From Gammaproteobacteria bacterium (GTDB lineage Bacteria; Pseudomonadota; Gammaproteobacteria; Pseudomonadales; Azotimanducaceae): DNA of 64,000 bases. The notes beneath the pieces are model-generated. The model was not told the DNA's origin and did not search any database. It saw only the letters and a list, made by a program, of their open reading frames with translations. The stretch lies in NCBI GenBank assembly GCA_028821405.1, contig JAPPGK010000019.1:32988-96987 (forward strand). The letters are read 5' to 3'. This document shows, one piece after another, positions 62,502-64,000 of the stretch; position 1 is the first letter of the stretch; every line of letters starts with the position of its first letter. Position numbers and translations under genes: made by a program.

Positions 62502-64000
62502 CTACGGCATCAACCCGCGCTGGTAGAGGTACCACTCGGCACCGAGAAGAAGGAGGGCCGCGAGAATGAGCCAAGTGACGATTCCCGTACCGGCGAAGTC
62601 GCCGCCGGCTTGGGACGCCAGGAGCGGTGCGCCCGAGCGCCTTTCGGTCACGGTGTCGCTCAGCATGGCCACCGCCTCGTCTCCCCTGTCCGAACTGACC
62701 GTCCCCGCAGCGCCTAGCACGTAATCCGCGCCGAGTGCATCCAGAGACGGGTCCACATCGGCTGCGAGCGACCACACCGTCGCGTTCGGAAGGGGCCTGC
62801 CGGCGGCCAGGTAGGGGTGCCACGCCGGTTCGCCGGCCAACCAGCGGACACTGCGGGATATGAACACCGGGAAACTCCGTGACCCGGTGAAGTTGTAGTG
62901 GGCGAGGAGTTCCTCCCAAACCGAGATGCCCGGCAACTCGGCTTGACGGAGTTGAACCCCGACCGGGCGCTGCGCTTCCGCAGCCAGGCCCGCAGCATCG
63001 ATTTGATCCAGTCCCAGCGCCGTTACGCTCGCCCGCAATGCCAACTCGGCGCTGTCGTTCCCTGTGTAATCGATTTCGAATGCGGTTGCCTGGCCGGCTG
63101 CGGGCGCGAACTCCAGCGCGGGAAGGCCACTGAACGCCGCCGCGCCACGCACCCGGATGGCGACCGAGGCGTCCTCGTCGATGATCGTGAGGCCCGGGTC
63201 GGCTTCAATGGCATGTCGGATGGCGGGATCCAAGTCGTCCGCCAGGGCAACCCTTACTGCGCGACGGGTCGGCAACGTGAGCCGAGCCGTATTGTCGAGC
63301 GCCAGTTCGTCGCTGGCCTCGAGTCGCACCTCGACCTCGCGCCCATCCGCAGCAAGATCCCGCACTAGCGCGAGACCGTCCCCGAGTCGTTCCAGGCGGT
63401 CGTCGCCGAGCGGTTGGCCGCCTACTTCGACGGTCATGTCGTCGCCAACGACGGCGTCCGGCGTGCCGGCGATTCGGATCAACAGGTCGACGCGGTCCCA
63501 GCGTCCCGATGCGGCGGGATTGACGCCAAGTGCCGCGATGCCGTGATTCGATTCGCCATCCGGGTAGTCGATCGCGCGGCTTAGGCGTGTTCCCGTTGGT
63601 AGACGCTCGATCACTGCGAACTCTGCGGGCGCGCGACCGTATACGACGAACTCCAGCGCCGCCGGGGCCACGCCCGGTACGGAGAGCAGCCGCAACTGCT
63701 CGTTCAAGGCGGAAGGGGCTGCCTCCGGCGCAAGGCTCGCCAGACGGCGGTCGAGGAGCAATCGATCCTCGCCCGCCTTCAACAGCTTGATGTTTCGTGC
63801 GCCTCCCCAGATCACCTCCCGGCGTCCTTCGGGCAATCCCGCGAGATCCGCTTTCAGCTTGTCCACGGCTCGTTCGAAGTCGTCGCCCCCTGCGGTGTGC
63901 GCGGAACCGTCAAGAAAGAGCACGCGGTAGGCGGAAGTGCGGTCTTCGTGGGCTTCGGGACCGGCGAAGGCGAGCCAGAGCAGCGTGCAGATCGCGAGCA
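62502..64000 (-). CDS. BatA-like membrane protein with degenerate VWA domain, 5' end cut by window edge
   Basis: About 498 residues are visible; the frame runs off the right edge. The first visible residues LAICTLLWLAFAGPEA are a membrane helix, matching the N-terminal BatA/aerotolerance segment, followed by YRVLFLDGSAHTAG, which looks like a VWA start whose metal-binding Ser is lost. The middle has no firm motif, and the protein ends with a membrane helix (GIVTWLILAALLLLGAEWYLY). It is followed after 94 bases by the double-VWA gene on the same strand. Relatives with this layout are usually preceded by a DUF58 protein and a MoxR ATPase, which would lie beyond this window. The gene's role in aerotolerance is only by analogy. 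Confidence 0.72.
   Translation of the reverse strand, partial: LAICTLLWLAFAGPEAHEDRTSAYRVLFLDGSAHTAGGDDFERAVDKLKADLAGLPEGRREVIWGGARNIKLLKAGEDRLLLDRRLASLAPEAAPSALNEQLRLLSVPGVAPAALEFVVYGRAPAEFAVIERLPTGTRLSRAIDYPDGESNHGIAALGVNPAASGRWDRVDLLIRIAGTPDAVVGDDMTVEVGGQPLGDDRLERLGDGLALVRDLAADGREVEVRLEASDELALDNTARLTLPTRRAVRVALADDLDPAIRHAIEADPGLTIIDEDASVAIRVRGAAAFSGLPALEFAPAAGQATAFEIDYTGNDSAELALRASVTALGLDQIDAAGLAAEAQRPVGVQLRQAELPGISVWEELLAHYNFTGSRSFPVFISRSVRWLAGEPAWHPYLAAGRPLPNATVWSLAADVDPSLDALGADYVLGAAGTVSSDRGDEAVAMLSDTVTERRSGAPLLASQAGGDFAGTGIVTWLILAALLLLGAEWYLYQRGLMP

Overview
The window is chromosomal DNA of a high-GC, Gram-negative bacterium, most likely an uncultivated gammaproteobacterium. The evidence is two TonB-dependent outer-membrane receptors, a TatT-associated TRAP transporter, an MltF-type lytic transglycosylase, a canonical GlnRS and a Cu/Zn superoxide dismutase. 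This placement is inference from gene content; no rRNA or tRNA gene was found. I saw no insertion sequence, phage gene or CRISPR array. Coding density is high, many genes overlap by 1-4 bases, and many gaps carry palindromic stem-loops.

Left part (1-11.7 kb): the 3' part of an mltF-like gene; an alpha/beta hydrolase on the minus strand; a plus-strand run of a TatT lipoprotein, DctP, DctQ and DctM (TRAP uptake), a metallo-beta-lactamase-fold hydrolase and a two-domain isomerase of the DsbA/HCCA type; then two overlapping acyl-CoA dehydrogenases of unequal size and a DUF523 protein. A set of three GTTC/GAAC palindromes lies before the dehydrogenases. Between the convergent DUF523 and sodC-like genes is an element of five hairpins bounded by inverted repeats, followed by a sixth hairpin.

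Middle (12.6-33.7 kb): two divergent pairs of ABC half-exporters (four genes) share a hairpin-rich spacer. The plus-strand pair runs into a phosphoenolpyruvate-synthase-like kinase with the rifampin-phosphotransferase domain order. Then come a GMC oxidoreductase, an MDR-type NADP oxidoreductase, a membrane-anchored transglutaminase-like protein and an NTF2-like protein (all minus), the tightly overlapping set glnS, serine/threonine dehydratase and pdxA2-type dehydrogenase (plus), and an orphan OmpR-type response regulator.

Right part (34-64 kb): this is the most unusual region. A TlpA-type thioredoxin precedes a 2181-residue periplasmic repeat protein. A collinear 2155-residue paralogue lies at 53.4-59.9 kb on the other strand. 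Each giant gene faces a TonB receptor of one paralogous pair, and between the receptors sit two tandem, very similar FG-GAP propeller proteins, one of them fused to a DsbD-type redox domain. The order giant TPR, TonB receptor, FG-GAP, FG-GAP, TonB receptor, giant TPR is therefore mirror-symmetric. The second giant gene is translationally coupled to a double-VWA membrane protein, preceded by a BatA-like protein that runs off the right edge. This resembles a Bat-type operon whose TPR component has become very large. I infer an envelope or outer-membrane uptake system, but the substrate is unknown.

A dispersed stem-loop family with a conserved (A/G)CAAG loop and varying but paired stems occurs in at least nine gaps. 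In three genes its conserved edge supplies the TAG stop codon.
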